Positions 63,349 through 64,000 of a DNA stretch of 64,000 bases are shown piece after piece (the first letter of the stretch is position 1; every line of letters begins with the position of its first letter). The position numbers and the translations under genes were made by a program. The DNA is taken from positions 2,221,554 to 2,285,553 of the forward strand of contig RCSZ01000011.1 in assembly GCA_014898425.1 (NCBI GenBank), written 5' to 3'. This DNA is from Botryotinia globosa (lineage: Eukaryota > Ascomycota > Leotiomycetes > Helotiales > Sclerotiniaceae). The notes beneath the pieces were generated by a model that saw nothing but the letters and a program-made list of their open reading frames with translations, was not told the DNA's origin and made no database searches.

Positions 63349-63385
63349 ATATTAATCCGAATCCGAATCTCGTAAAAATAATATG

Positions 63386-63577
63386 AGTATTATTAGTATT
63401 ATTAGTATTATTAGTATTATTAGTATTATTAGTATTATTAGTATTATTAGTATTATTAGTATTATTAGTATTATTAGTATTATTAGTATTATTAGTATTA
63501 TTAGTATTATTAGTATTATTAGTATTATTAGTATTATTAGTATTATTAGTATTATTAGTATTATTAGTATTATTATT
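63386..63577. repeat. 9-bp minisatellite (AGTATTATT), about 21 copies
   Basis: A near-perfect array of AGTATTATT, 192 bp. Because the unit is three codons long, it is open on both strands (Ser-Ile-Ile on +, Leu-Ile-Ile on -), but neither frame has gene-like flanks. Confidence 0.97.
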
Positions 63578-63720
63578 ATAATCACTCTTATTATTTATTA
63601 TTATTATTAAAAAGAAAAAGAAAATAATAAATATTAATGAATAAAAATAAGAATTAAAATAAGAATATTAATAAAAATATTAATAAGAAAAATACTAACT
63701 ATTATTCCGAGGATTTTATT

Positions 63721-63815
63721 GGTGGTCAGCACTAGTGGTGACCCCAACCCTAAGGGGGGTGGTGACCCAGCCAAAAACGCTCCAATTGGTCACCACCTCT
63801 CCTGGCTTCAATTTA
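63721..63815. repeat. GC-rich telomere-adjacent block with hairpin
   Basis: Inverted arms GGTGGTGACC (63758-63767) and GGTCACCACC (63788-63797) surround a 20-bp loop. A related GGTGGTCAGC...AGTGGTGACC lies just upstream. AACCCTAAGGGG in the block includes a reversed telomere-like unit. Confidence 0.8.
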
Positions 63816-63872
63816 GGGCTTTTCGAAAATCTGAAAAAAGAAATGAATAGAGATTCAATTGAATTATATTTC

Positions 63873-64000
63873 AGGGTTAGGGTTAGGGTTAGGGTTAGGG
63901 TTAGGGTTAGGGTTAGGGTTAGGGTTAGGGTTAGGGTTAGGGTTAGGGTTAGGGTTAGGGTTAGGGTTAGGGTTAGGGTTAGGGTTAGGGTTAGGGTTAG
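63873..64000 (+). repeat. Telomere, (TTAGGG)n
   Basis: Uninterrupted TTAGGG units, about 21, from AGGGTTAGGG at 63873 to the last base. The G-rich strand runs 5'->3' outward, so the window's right edge is a chromosome end. TTAGGG is the telomere repeat of most filamentous ascomycetes. Confidence 0.99.

Noticed and set aside
63352..63610. Ser-Ile-Ile and Leu-Ile-Ile repeat proteins on both strands
   Set aside because: Generated by the 9-bp minisatellite; no promoter, no non-repetitive coding flank.

Overview
The window is the right-hand end of a chromosome of a filamentous ascomycete. It stops in a (TTAGGG)n array running 5'->3' to the last base. Most of the rest is extremely AT-rich DNA full of LTR retrotransposons wrecked by C-to-T and G-to-A transitions, the signature of repeat-induced point mutation (RIP). 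An AT-isochore genome of the Leotiomycete/Dothideomycete kind fits, but I cannot name the species.

Layout. 1-3540: normal-composition DNA with one clear intact gene, a secreted protein of 506 aa built from five exact 68-residue Cys-rich repeats plus a C-terminal domain (1041-2561). 3541-54935: AT-rich transposon nest. Its edges carry inverted copies of one sequence (3903-4115 and 53770-53990) and direct copies of another (4345-4462 and 54817-54935). Inside I could delimit: a chromovirus-type Ty3/gypsy element on + (5397-13927, 161-bp LTRs, TSD TATAT); long inverted arms at 16064-16555 and 17921-18520; a Ty1/copia element on + (17016-25670) containing two TA-flanked MITEs; the front half of a second copia copy (about 25671-29097); a two-unit head-to-tail tandem array of another Ty3-like element on - (29643-48280, unit about 6.02 kb); and a second chromovirus (35089-41665, -, 150-bp LTRs, TSD TTATT) inserted into the first tandem unit. 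The second tandem unit preserves the matching empty site.

54936-58640: an island of normal composition. By joining open frames across canonical fungal introns I infer one three-exon gene of 411 codons (55876-57236) of unknown function, preceded by a 75-76 bp tandem repeat and an apparent 5'-UTR intron. Downstream coding is unclear. 58640-62700: mostly AT-rich, with a normal-composition patch at 59371-59990 that carries telomere-like motifs. 62700-63872: subtelomere with diverged short repeats, a 9-bp minisatellite (63386-63577) and a GC-rich hairpin. 63873-64000: telomere.

The only genes that look functional are the secreted repeat protein and perhaps the orphan three-exon gene, both in GC-normal islands next to the transposon nest. 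That is the genomic setting in which fungal effector-type genes are often found. All retroelement coding regions are full of stops and have lost catalytic residues (for example YLDD to YLNN in both chromovirus reverse transcriptases). All reading was by eye; alignments and intron calls have not been computed.
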